Shown here: positions 16,816 through 24,095 of the stretch, piece by piece | Numbering within the stretch: the stretch's first letter is position 1 | Layout: each line of letters starts with the position of its first letter | Source: Elusimicrobiota bacterium | GTDB lineage: Bacteria; Elusimicrobiota; Elusimicrobia; FEN-1173 | DNA length: 34,446 nucleotides | Direction of reading: 5' to 3' | Assembly: GCA_022703335.1 (NCBI GenBank) | Contig: JAKLDV010000014.1 | Location: forward strand, 1 to 34,446 | Notes under the pieces: generated by a model | What the model saw: only the letters and a program-made list of their open reading frames with translations | What the model was told of the DNA's origin: nothing | Databases searched by the model: none | Translations under genes and position numbers: made by a program

Positions 16816-17730
16816 ATGAGAAAACAGGGGAATATCGTTCTTGTGGGGATGACGATGCTGATCGGGATCACCGTGGGGAGCCGTGCGGCCATCAACTGGG
16901 AGGAGATGGGGCGGCACGGCATGATGCCGCCGAAGACGTATAATTTCGACTCCGCCAAAAAGATCATCAACGCCACGCTGGAAATGACGGCGCGCGCCCG
17001 GGAGGCGTGGTGGATGGCCAACGGGATGCTCGGCGCCTCGCGTATCCCGGCCAATACGCCCAAGGGATCCTGCGCCTGCAGGGGGTATAATTCCCTTTTT
17101 TCGTCGGGCTTCGCCTCCTCCCAAAACACGAAGATGGAACGGGTGGCGACGGGTCCTTGTCTCGATATGCTGGTGCTGACGGACCATCCGGGATGCAACT
17201 CCTGGGTGTGTCTGCGGGAGCGGTACATCGGCCGGATCGGGTATTACTTGAACACCCGCTTTCAGGTGGACGGCCGCGGGTTTCCCGGCCGGATACTTTC
17301 GTCGGTGCGTGAGCACAAGAGCCATGAGGAACTGACCAAGTTCCTGGGGGACGCCTACGCGCTCTATCGGCGTCTGGAGGGGCGCGGGTACGAGGACCGC
17401 ACGCTGGGGGACGCCATCGGGATCGTCAGCGCGTTTTTGGATTACGACGGACTCATGCCTTCCGCCAGCGGCATTCGGGAGATCATGTACTTACCGGCCA
17501 CGTCACAGACTTACGCCGACACCGCCCGGTCGGTGATCGAGGACATGCGGCGGGGCCAGACTTTTTACAGCGCCCTGGCCGTGGAGATGGGCAAGCGGAA
17601 TCTCCACAGGAACGACATCATCGCCTTCCCGGACGATGAGGCGCAGCACAAGGTCCTCTTGTCGCTGATCCGGGAGGACCTGAATGGGCTGGAGAAGACC
17701 ATCAACGCCGCCGCCGTTTCGGGCGACTGA
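16816..17730 (+). CDS. Secreted protein of unknown function with five cysteines
   Basis: I do not recognise this 304-residue protein. It starts at ATG 16816 behind a good ribosome site (AAGGAG). Residues 1-24 look like a signal peptide (basic MRKQ, hydrophobic core, cleavage near SRAA). The mature part has five cysteines in the first half: C86 and C88 (a CxC in GSCACRGY), C115 (GPCLD), C127 and C132 (PGCNSWVC). The second half is mainly helical and charged, with no further Cys. The CxC and CX4C spacing could bind a metal or form disulfides. It has its own promoter and a long structured leader, unlike its neighbours, so it is probably regulated separately. Confidence 0.75.
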   Translation: MRKQGNIVLVGMTMLIGITVGSRAAINWEEMGRHGMMPPKTYNFDSAKKIINATLEMTARAREAWWMANGMLGASRIPANTPKGSCACRGYNSLFSSGFASSQNTKMERVATGPCLDMLVLTDHPGCNSWVCLRERYIGRIGYYLNTRFQVDGRGFPGRILSSVREHKSHEELTKFLGDAYALYRRLEGRGYEDRTLGDAIGIVSAFLDYDGLMPSASGIREIMYLPATSQTYADTARSVIEDMRRGQTFYSALAVEMGKRNLHRNDIIAFPDDEAQHKVLLSLIREDLNGLEKTINAAAVSGD

Positions 17731-17759
17731 GCCCGGGACTGGTCGAGGAACCTCAGACA

Positions 17760-18134
17760 ATGCGTAAAAAGACAGTGGCGGTGGTGGGGGCTTCGGCGGA
17801 CCCCTCGAAATATGGGAACAAAGCCGTCCGGGCGCATGTAAAGGCGGGGTACGACGTGTACCCCGTCAACCCCACCGCCGAGCTTATCGAAGGGTTGAAA
17901 GTGTATCGGAACGTCCTGGACATTCCGGTGGAACTGGATCGTGTCAGCGTGTATCTCCCGCCGGAGAAGGGGGTCCGCGTCCTCGAAGACATCGCCTGCA
18001 AGGGCACGAAGGAACTGTTCATCAATCCCGGCGCGGAAAGCCCCCGGCTCATCGCCCGGGCCCGGACCTTGGGCCTTGTCGTCATCCTCGGTTGCAGCAT
18101 CCTCTCGTTGGGAGAAGATCCGCAGACTCTCTGA
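17760..18134 (+). CDS. CoA-binding domain protein (YccU-like)
   Basis: 124-residue single-domain Rossmann protein of the CoA_binding_2 family. The start VAVVGASADPSKYGNKAV is the nucleotide-binding turn, followed by GYDVYPVNP, the conserved YLPPEKGVRVLEDI and the LFINPGAES segment. The family binds CoA in structures, but its physiological role is not established. The ATG at 17760 follows a GAGGA about 10 nt upstream and lies 29 nt after the 16816 gene, so it may share that promoter. The chain ends in GCSILSLGEDPQTL, and its C-terminal GC motif agrees with relatives. Confidence 0.9.
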   Translation: MRKKTVAVVGASADPSKYGNKAVRAHVKAGYDVYPVNPTAELIEGLKVYRNVLDIPVELDRVSVYLPPEKGVRVLEDIACKGTKELFINPGAESPRLIARARTLGLVVILGCSILSLGEDPQTL

Positions 18135-18169
18135 TTCTTTCCCTCCCGGCCTCCGTCTTCCCCGTCGCT

Positions 18170-18182
18170 ATTTTGCTAAAAT
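18170..18182 (+). promoter_or_regulatory. Extended -10 promoter candidate upstream of the repeat and tRNA-Thr
   Basis: TGC-TAAAAT (TG at 18174-18175, TAAAAT at 18177-18182) fits an extended -10 element. The -35 region is poor (GTCTTC). Transcription would begin near 18189 and run through the tandem repeat into the tRNA about 225 nt on. Confidence 0.4.
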
Positions 18183-18223
18183 CTCGATGCCGCTAGGTAT
18201 CGCCCCAGTTTGTCGGATGGGGC

Positions 18224-18293
18224 GATGCCGCGGGGTCGGTAGACGCCGCTGCCGATGCCGCGGGGTCGGTAGACGCCGCTGCCGATGCCGCCG
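18224..18293 (+). repeat. 30-bp tandem repeat, two exact copies and a degenerate third
   Basis: The unit begins GATGCCGCGGGGTCGG and ends GCCGCTGCC. Copies 18224-18253 and 18254-18283 are identical over all 30 bases; a third copy from 18284 diverges after about ten bases. A looser relative (GATGCCGCTAGGTATCG) starts at 18186. There are no spacers between copies, so this is not a CRISPR array. The whole 278-nt gap between the CoA-binding gene and the tRNA holds no convincing gene. Confidence 0.85.
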
Positions 18294-18412
18294 GGCGTTG
18301 CCTCCGGCTTGCGGAGAGTGGCAGACACAACGATACCGGTTTTTCTCAACACCGTGCCGCCCCGTTGCGCCGCCACGGGACAGGCAAGCGGCCCAGAGGG
18401 CCGACGACTCTT

Positions 18413-18485
<73 letters not shown>

Positions 18486-18532
18486 GATTTTTTCACATTT
18501 CGTCGCGGTCCTTCGCGACAAGGAGGATGAGG

Positions 18533-20113
18533 ATGAAACGACTCGCGCTGGCGCTGATGTTCTGCTTGGCCGGCTGCATCACGTTTCCGACGGATCCGCA
18601 ATCGGCGGTTCCGGAACCGGAACCGGCTTTCCTGACGGCCGACCGCGACGCGGCCCCGGTCTTGGTGAACCTGCTGGACGAGCGAAAGCTCGAAAGCCCC
18701 GTGGGCGCGGAGTTCAGTTCGACCATTCTGAAGGACATCGTTCGGCTGACCACGCCGACAGGATATCGTCTGAAGAACCGCTATCTCAAATTGGGGGTCC
18801 CGTTGGCGCAGGCGCTCTATTTCGCCAAGGACGCCCAGTTGCAGAACCGGCTTTTGGAGGCCGCCCGCTGGACCAGCAGCCCCCGGGCCCGTTCGGAAGC
18901 CCTCGTCGTGTTGGCCAAGCAGAGAAATCCGGAACATCTTAAATATTTCCGCGAAGCGCTGTTGGACAGCAACGTCGCCATCCAATTCGCCGCCATCGAG
19001 GCGCTTCAGGTCTGGGCGGGCGAAGGGGCCTCCGAACTTCTCCTAAGCGTGGCGAACCAGAATTGGTCTCCGGTCATCCGGGTGTACGCCGCCCAAGCCG
19101 CTCTGCGGCTGGGTTCTTCCGCCGGCCGGGACAAGCTCCTGGAGTTTTTGAGGGAGCGGAACTGGCTGATGCGGGCCATGGCGGCACGTTACCTGGGAGA
19201 CATGGGACGGCCGGAAGACGGGGATCTCCTGCTTTCGCGCATCGGGCCGGAACAGGACAACAAGTTCGTCCTGGCCGAGGTCTGCATCGCGGCGCTTAAG
19301 CTGACGGGCCGGCGGCTGCCGGCGTCGATGGCTCCTCCCCCGCCTCCGTCGCCGCGCGCGCCTCTGAAGCCCACTCGGCAGCCCTTCGAGTTGGAGCCTC
19401 TCGTCGTTACCGCGCCCCGCCTGAAACTCATGCAGCACGTGGACGTGCGCATCGACAACGACCTCGTGAGGCTTCTGGAAAAAATGGCTTCCGAACCGAT
19501 CGAAGTGGAAAAAGTCGTTGATCCCGACGTGGCTCAGCTTTCCCGCATCGAGACGCCGGTGGGATTCAGCCTGGCCGTGCGTTACAACGACCTCATTTTC
19601 CTCCTCATCGAAGGCCTGGCCGGTTCCCGCGACCTGGGGCTGGTTCGTCGTCTGGAGGAGATTGCCCGAAACAATTCCAACGCCAACGTCCGCGCCGCCG
19701 CCCTGGTGGCGCTGGGGTATGACCGCGACCGCACCGACTTGGCCATCTTTCAGGCGGCTCTGAGGGATGCCACCAACACCTCGGTCCGTTTCGCGGCGGT
19801 GGAGGCGTTGGGGCAGATCGGCGGTTCTCAGGTGATCGGGACCTTGGCGGACGTGGCCAACAGCGACCGGTCCCGCGCCGTGCAGATCTTCGCCGCGCAG
19901 GCGCTCCGCCGTTCCGGCGATCCCTACGGGCGCGAAATACTGTTGCGCGCTCTGGACGACGCCGATCCCTACGCCCGCGCCATGGCCACGTATTATCTGG
20001 GAGAAGTGGGCGAACCGGACGACTATAACCGCGTGCTCTTCCGGATGAACAACGAATCCAATAATTTCGCCGTGGCGGAGGCCTGCCTGGCTCTCTATCG
20101 GCTGTCGCCGTGA
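18533..20113 (+). CDS. HEAT-repeat lipoprotein with internal duplication and TonB-box-like linker
   Basis: 526-residue predicted lipoprotein. ATG 18533 is preferred over ATG 18527 because the AAGGAGG at 18520-18526 abuts the earlier one and sits six bases from the later. The signal sequence MKRLALALMFCLAGC ends in lipobox LAGC (C15); the next residue is Ile, favouring outer-membrane sorting. Two homologous halves (about 50-265 and 300-526) each hold HEAT-like repeats. TPTGYRLKNRY matches TPVGFSLAVRY, and KFVLAEVCIAALKLTG matches NFAVAEACLALYRLSP. Between them is a Pro-rich linker (APPPPPSPRAP) and then EPLVVTAPR at 288-296, which resembles a TonB box. TolQ, TolR and TonB follow 28 nt later. 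It is probably a scaffold or TonB partner; no enzyme motif is seen. Confidence 0.85.
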   Translation: MKRLALALMFCLAGCITFPTDPQSAVPEPEPAFLTADRDAAPVLVNLLDERKLESPVGAEFSSTILKDIVRLTTPTGYRLKNRYLKLGVPLAQALYFAKDAQLQNRLLEAARWTSSPRARSEALVVLAKQRNPEHLKYFREALLDSNVAIQFAAIEALQVWAGEGASELLLSVANQNWSPVIRVYAAQAALRLGSSAGRDKLLEFLRERNWLMRAMAARYLGDMGRPEDGDLLLSRIGPEQDNKFVLAEVCIAALKLTGRRLPASMAPPPPPSPRAPLKPTRQPFELEPLVVTAPRLKLMQHVDVRIDNDLVRLLEKMASEPIEVEKVVDPDVAQLSRIETPVGFSLAVRYNDLIFLLIEGLAGSRDLGLVRRLEEIARNNSNANVRAAALVALGYDRDRTDLAIFQAALRDATNTSVRFAAVEALGQIGGSQVIGTLADVANSDRSRAVQIFAAQALRRSGDPYGREILLRALDDADPYARAMATYYLGEVGEPDDYNRVLFRMNNESNNFAVAEACLALYRLSP

Positions 20114-20141
20114 ATTTGAACCTCGACTCAAAGGAGACATC

Positions 20142-20792
20142 ATGACTGAATTCGGAGCGTTGAAAGTTTTGGCGTATTCGGGTGGGGAGTGGGTCATCTA
20201 CCTCCTCCTCGCGTGCTCGATCCTGACGATCGCCGTCATCATCGAAAGGGCTTTGGTTTTGAGACGCGAACGGCGTCAACTGTGCGGTTTGGAAAAAGAA
20301 CTGGCGACCCTTCTGGAGAAGGGGAACCTGGAATCCGCCGCCAGCGTGTCGGCCGGCGCCCAGGGAGCCGCGGCCCGACTCCTCTCGTCGGGACTCGGCC
20401 ATCTCAAGGCCGGCCCCGCGGCCGTGGAGGAATACATCGCTTCGGCGAAGATCACCGAGAAACAGGCGATGGAACGGCGCCTGTTGATCCTGGGCAGTCT
20501 CGGCAACAACGCGCCGTTCATCGGTCTCTTCGGCACCGTGTTGGGCGTCATCAAGGCGTTCCACGACCTCGCCGAGACCGCCGGCGCCGGCCCGGAAGTG
20601 GTGATGCAGGGGCTTTCCGAGGCGCTCATCGCCACCGCGGTGGGCCTCCTGGTGGCCATCCCCGCGGTGATGGCGTACAACTATTTCCAGAAACGGGTGA
20701 ACGATTTCTTCGCCGACATCGAATCCCTCTCGAGGCTCCTCCTGGCGCGCCTGCGGGACGAATCGCCGTCCACCAAGTCCTCGGGCCGCTGA
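20142..20792 (+). CDS. MotA/TolQ/ExbB proton-channel protein
   Basis: 216-residue inner-membrane subunit that, with the ExbD/TolR partner, uses the proton gradient to drive TonB or TolA. One N-terminal membrane segment (about 13-33) is followed by a cytoplasmic part. The conserved pair of segments then appears: NNAPFIGLFGTVLGVIKAF and EALIATAVGLLVAIPAVMAYNYF, carrying the Thr and Ala positions typical of the family. The ribosome site AAAGGAG is strong. The gene is followed 3 nt later by the ExbD/TolR gene. I leave TolQ versus ExbB open: the TonB gene downstream favours an Exb-like role. Confidence 0.94.
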   Translation: MTEFGALKVLAYSGGEWVIYLLLACSILTIAVIIERALVLRRERRQLCGLEKELATLLEKGNLESAASVSAGAQGAAARLLSSGLGHLKAGPAAVEEYIASAKITEKQAMERRLLILGSLGNNAPFIGLFGTVLGVIKAFHDLAETAGAGPEVVMQGLSEALIATAVGLLVAIPAVMAYNYFQKRVNDFFADIESLSRLLLARLRDESPSTKSSGR

Positions 20793-20795
20793 CCC

Positions 20796-21203
20796 ATGGC
20801 CGGTCCTGCCGGGAATTCGGAAAACTCGCTCATCACAGGCATTAACATCACGCCCCTGGTGGACGTGGTGCTGGTGCTGCTCATCATCTTCATGGCCACG
20901 GCGCCGCTCCTCATGCGCCGCGCCCTGTCGGTGAACGTCCCCCGCGCCGCCCACAACGAACCCAAGGCCACCGCCACCCTCCAGATCCAGATGACGGCCG
21001 TCGGCGAGGTGTCCGTTGAAAAAAAGAAGTTGGACCTCGAACAGTTGGACCGGATGTTGCGCGAGCGGCTGCTGACCGACCCCGCCCTGCATGTTTCACT
21101 GGCCGCCGATAAGACCATCCCCTACGGCGAGGTGGTGGGGGTAATGGACGTGGTGCGCGGGGCCGGCGTCAAAAAATTGGCTTTGGAGGTGAAGTCAAAA
21201 TAG
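20796..21203 (+). CDS. ExbD/TolR-family proton-channel protein
   Basis: 135-residue single-span protein and partner of the preceding gene. The membrane segment INITPLVDVVLVLLIIFM carries the essential proton-carrying aspartate (D23). A short periplasmic domain follows, with VPRAAHNEPKA and a C-terminal VVGVMDVVRGAGVKKLAL strand-helix typical of ExbD/TolR. The length is normal. It is separated by 3 nt from the ExbB-like gene before it and by 4 nt from the TonB gene after it, so the three genes are almost certainly one transcript. Confidence 0.94.
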   Translation: MAGPAGNSENSLITGINITPLVDVVLVLLIIFMATAPLLMRRALSVNVPRAAHNEPKATATLQIQMTAVGEVSVEKKKLDLEQLDRMLRERLLTDPALHVSLAADKTIPYGEVVGVMDVVRGAGVKKLALEVKSK

Positions 21204-21207
21204 CGCC

Positions 21208-21915
21208 ATGCCCGCGATCCCCTTCGGCGCCTTTTTGAGACAGCATCGTCTTCCGCCGTTCGAAACGGCGTTGTTGGTGTCTTTTTTCCTGCATGTGGCC
21301 GCCTGGCAGGCGCTCACGTGGAAGGAGCGGTTTGTGCGCCAGGAAGAGGTGGACCGGCTGGAAATAGACCTCACGCGCCCGTTCCGCTTGACGGACAATC
21401 CTTTCCTGGCGCGCCGGGCCAAGGTGTCGGGGACCGGGGCGCCCATCGTGGAAAAACCCAAACCCGTGACCGCGCCGCCCGCGGGGGAAGTCAAACCGCC
21501 GAGCGAATGGGTCCTGCCCGGGCCGGACACGAAGGAGTTGGAAAAGCCGGTGACGGCCGAAGACCCGAGCGGGCTCGGCGGGTTCGGGGTGGGCGAGGGC
21601 GGCGGCGAAGTGGACTGGGTCTACCTCACCAGTCTGCCGCAGTTGTTGAACCGCGACGCGCTTTTGAGGAACCTGCGGCGGTATTATCCCGAATCGGAGC
21701 GCCGCGCCGGACGCGAGGGGCAGGTGGTGCTCGACCTGCACATCGACCGCCAGGGGAGCGTCACGGCCGTCGATGTGGTGACCTCCGCCGGGGCGGCGTT
21801 CGACGCCGCCGCCGAAAAGGTGATCCGCCTGGCCCGTTTTTCCCCGGCAAAAGTGGAAACCCGCGCGGTGCCGGTGAAGATCCGCCAGACCGTCGCTTTT
21901 CAACTGGAAGAGTAA
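21208..21915 (+). CDS. TonB-like energy transducer
   Basis: 235-residue protein with a cytoplasmic start, one membrane segment (about 19-36) and a periplasmic C-terminal domain. The membrane segment contains S25-x3-H29 (VSFFLHV), the same Ser/His spacing that is essential in E. coli TonB. The middle is Pro-rich (EKPKPVTAPPAGEVKPP) with a Gly-rich patch (GLGGFGVGEGGGEVDW). The TonB C-domain covers ~150-235: REGQVVLDLHIDRQGSVTAVDVV, AAAEKVIRLARFSPAK. It is shorter between domains than many TonBs. With the channel genes it should transmit energy to an outer-membrane partner. No TonB-dependent receptor lies in the window, but the HEAT lipoprotein upstream has a TonB-box-like motif. Confidence 0.92.
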   Translation: MPAIPFGAFLRQHRLPPFETALLVSFFLHVAAWQALTWKERFVRQEEVDRLEIDLTRPFRLTDNPFLARRAKVSGTGAPIVEKPKPVTAPPAGEVKPPSEWVLPGPDTKELEKPVTAEDPSGLGGFGVGEGGGEVDWVYLTSLPQLLNRDALLRNLRRYYPESERRAGREGQVVLDLHIDRQGSVTAVDVVTSAGAAFDAAAEKVIRLARFSPAKVETRAVPVKIRQTVAFQLEE

Positions 21916-21941
21916 ATCTTCCGCACGCAAAGAGGGTGTAG

Positions 21942-21947
21942 TATAAT
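21942..21947 (+). promoter_or_regulatory. -10 element upstream of the zinc-ribbon gene
   Basis: A perfect TATAAT, 21 bases before the ATG at 21969, would start transcription near 21954 with a leader of about 15 nt. No good -35 box is seen at the proper distance (TTCCGC at 21919-21924). It could begin the zinc-ribbon/parA/parB transcript. Confidence 0.45.
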
Positions 21948-21968
21948 TTGGCTCAACGGATTTAACCC

Positions 21969-22268
21969 ATGGCCGAGCGGCGCACGATAGAAATTTCCTG
22001 CCCCTGCTGTCAGGCGGTCCTCACGGTGGACGCCGAGACCGGCGATGTCTTGCTCCACAAGGAAGCCAAGAAAAAAGTGGAGATGGACATCGCCAAGGCG
22101 GCCCAGGCGTTGAAGGACGACGTGTCCCGCCGGGACGATATTTTCCGAAAATCCATCGAGGCGCAGAAAAGGAAAGGCGGCCGCCTGGACAAGCAGTTTG
22201 AAGAAGGCCTCCGGCGCGCCAAAGAGGAGCCGGAAACCCCGCGCCTCCGGGAGATAGACTTGGACTGA
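21969..22268 (+). CDS. Small CPCC zinc-ribbon-like protein of unknown function
   Basis: 99-residue soluble protein. The N-terminus has SCPCCQAVLTVDAETGDVLL, a CxCC knuckle followed by a beta hairpin typical of half a zinc ribbon; only one cysteine pair is present, so metal binding would need dimerisation or another partner. The rest is a highly charged helix (VEMDIAKAAQALKDDVSRRDDIFRKS) ending in acidic residues. There is no ribosome-binding sequence, and the leader is short. It sits between the TonB gene and parA with a 53-nt and an 81-nt gap. The 81-nt gap contains two T6 runs and a weak 4-bp hairpin. I do not know its role. Confidence 0.7.
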   Translation: MAERRTIEISCPCCQAVLTVDAETGDVLLHKEAKKKVEMDIAKAAQALKDDVSRRDDIFRKSIEAQKRKGGRLDKQFEEGLRRAKEEPETPRLREIDLD

Positions 22269-22349
22269 TTTTTTCGGCCTCCGCGAACGGAAGATTTTTT
22301 CCATCCGATCCGGCATTTCCACACGACACTGGACCCCGGGAGTTATCGA

Positions 22350-23177
22350 GTGGCACACATCATCGCAATCGCGAACCAAAAGGGAGGCGTCGGCAAGACG
22401 ACCACGGCGATCAACCTCGCCGCGTCCCTGGCGCATTACGGCCACGAGACGCTCCTGATCGACATGGATCCCCAGGCCAACCTGTCGTCGGGCTTGGGCC
22501 TGACGCACGATAAGGTGACCAAACACATCTACCACGTGCTTTTGCAGGACACCCCGCTGGAGGAGATTCTTCGCGAAACGGGCGTGGAGTGGCTGGACGT
22601 GGCGCCGTCCCACTTGGACCTCTACGGCGTGGAGGTGGAGTTGGTCAACGCCGAGCACCGGGAACGCCGCCTGCAGATGGCCCTGGAAAAATTCCAGAAG
22701 GCGTACAAGTTCATCTTCATCGACTGTCCGCCGGCGCTGAACCTCCTCACGCTCAACGCGCTGGTCTCGGCCGCCACCGTCCTCATCCCCATGCAGTGCG
22801 AATACTATGCCATGGAGGGGCTGTCCCTCCTCATTCAGACCATCGAGCGCGTGCGGGGAGGACTGAACCCGCGTTTGGAACTTGAGGGGGTGCTGATGAC
22901 CATGTACGATTCGCGGACCAACCTCGTCCAACAGGTGCATCAGGAGATCAAAAAGTTTTTCGGCAACAAGGCGTACAAGACGGTCATCCCCCGGAACATC
23001 CGCCTGGCCGAGGCCCCCAGTCACGGCCTGCCGGCGTTGGGCTACGACAAGCACTCCACCGGCGCGGAGGCGTACCTGGCTTTGGCGCGGGAGTTCCTCC
23101 GACGGCACGGCGCCGATGCGGAACACGTCGAGACCGCGTCCCCCGAACCCGTTTCGGCGGCGCCCGCCGGGGCCTGA
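22350..23177 (+). CDS. parA: ParA/Soj-family chromosome-partitioning ATPase
   Basis: Deviant-Walker ATPase that moves ParB-bound DNA. The 275-residue chain starts at a GTG (22350) with GGGAG eight bases upstream. It has the deviant Walker A KGGVGKTTTA with the signature lysine, Walker A' LLIDMDPQANLSSGLG, and Walker B FIFIDCPPALNLLT. There is no N-terminal helix-turn-helix, so it is the small chromosomal (Soj) type. ParB follows 21 nt later. Chromosomal parAB often sits near gidB and oriC, but neither is here. Confidence 0.96.
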   Translation: MAHIIAIANQKGGVGKTTTAINLAASLAHYGHETLLIDMDPQANLSSGLGLTHDKVTKHIYHVLLQDTPLEEILRETGVEWLDVAPSHLDLYGVEVELVNAEHRERRLQMALEKFQKAYKFIFIDCPPALNLLTLNALVSAATVLIPMQCEYYAMEGLSLLIQTIERVRGGLNPRLELEGVLMTMYDSRTNLVQQVHQEIKKFFGNKAYKTVIPRNIRLAEAPSHGLPALGYDKHSTGAEAYLALAREFLRRHGADAEHVETASPEPVSAAPAGA

Positions 23178-23198
23178 AGGTTTTTAAAAGGAGAACGC

Positions 23199-24095
23199 AT
23201 GGAACATAAACCGTTGGGACGTGGATTGGAAGCGCTCTTAAAACAAGGGACCTCGACGCTTTCCGCCGCGGACCGGGAGAGCGTCGCCAAGATCGCGGTG
23301 GACAAGATCCGCCCCAACCGCTACCAGCCGCGCGTCCATTTCTCTTCGGAATCCCTCCAGGACCTGTCCGCTTCCATCAAGGCCCACGGTTTGGCCCAGC
23401 CGCTGTTGGTGTCACCGTCGGCGGTGCCGGGCGAGTTCGAGCTGGTGGCCGGGGAGCGGAGGCTTCGCGCCTCCAAGATGGCGGGCCTATCCGAGGTTCC
23501 TTGCGTCGTCCGGGCGGTCAGCGAGCGGCAGAGACACGAGCTTTCCCTTGTCGAGAACATCCAACGGGAGGACCTCAACGCCGTTGAGGAGGCCGAGGCG
23601 CTGAAGAAGTTGATGTCCGAGTTTTCCCTCACGCAGGAGGAGGTGGCGCACGCCTTGGGCCGCAGTCGTTCGGCGGTGGCCAATAAATTGCGCCTTCTGG
23701 AGTTGCCGGAGGATATCCGGCAGGCCATCATGGTCGGCCAGCTTTCCGAAGGGCATGCGCGGACCCTGCTCGGCATCGAGGAACGAAGCCGCCAGACCGA
23801 ATTGAGCCGCCGTATCTTGCGCGAACACCTCACCGTGCGCGACGTCGAAAAAATCGTCGCTGATTGGCAGTCCGCGCACCACGAAGGCCGCGTCAAAACG
23901 ACGAAACGAAAAGACCCCGACGTCCGCCAGTTGGAGGAGGACCTGCAGAGAACGCTGGGCCGCAAGGTGGAGATACAGACCCGGGGCAAGAAGAAAGGGT
24001 GGCTCCGGCTCGCTTTCTATTCACTGGACGATCTGCAGCTGCTCATCCGCCACTTGAAGAAATCCAAAGACGGGCATTCCGGCCGCGGCGCATGA
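23199..24095 (+). CDS. parB: ParB/Spo0J-family partition protein
   Basis: CTP-dependent DNA clamp that loads at parS. The 298-residue chain has the N-terminal ParA-contact stretch (KPLGRGLEALL), the CTPase motifs GERRLRA and ENIQREDLN, a central helix-turn-helix (LTQEEVAHALGRSRSAVANKLRLLELP), and a C-terminal dimerisation region after a basic linker (KTTKRKDPDVRQLEEDLQ). Ribosome site AAGGAG is well placed. Its stop overlaps the start of the next gene by four bases (24092-24095). I found no complete parS palindrome in the window. Confidence 0.96.
   Translation: MEHKPLGRGLEALLKQGTSTLSAADRESVAKIAVDKIRPNRYQPRVHFSSESLQDLSASIKAHGLAQPLLVSPSAVPGEFELVAGERRLRASKMAGLSEVPCVVRAVSERQRHELSLVENIQREDLNAVEEAEALKKLMSEFSLTQEEVAHALGRSRSAVANKLRLLELPEDIRQAIMVGQLSEGHARTLLGIEERSRQTELSRRILREHLTVRDVEKIVADWQSAHHEGRVKTTKRKDPDVRQLEEDLQRTLGRKVEIQTRGKKKGWLRLAFYSLDDLQLLIRHLKKSKDGHSGRGA

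Noticed and set aside
18224-18293. CRISPR array
   Set aside because: Copies are directly adjacent with no spacers, only two are exact, and no cas genes are present.
22269-22349. Terminator after the CPCC gene
   Set aside because: Two T6 runs are present but the best hairpin (TCCG-CGAA-CGGA) has only four pairs.
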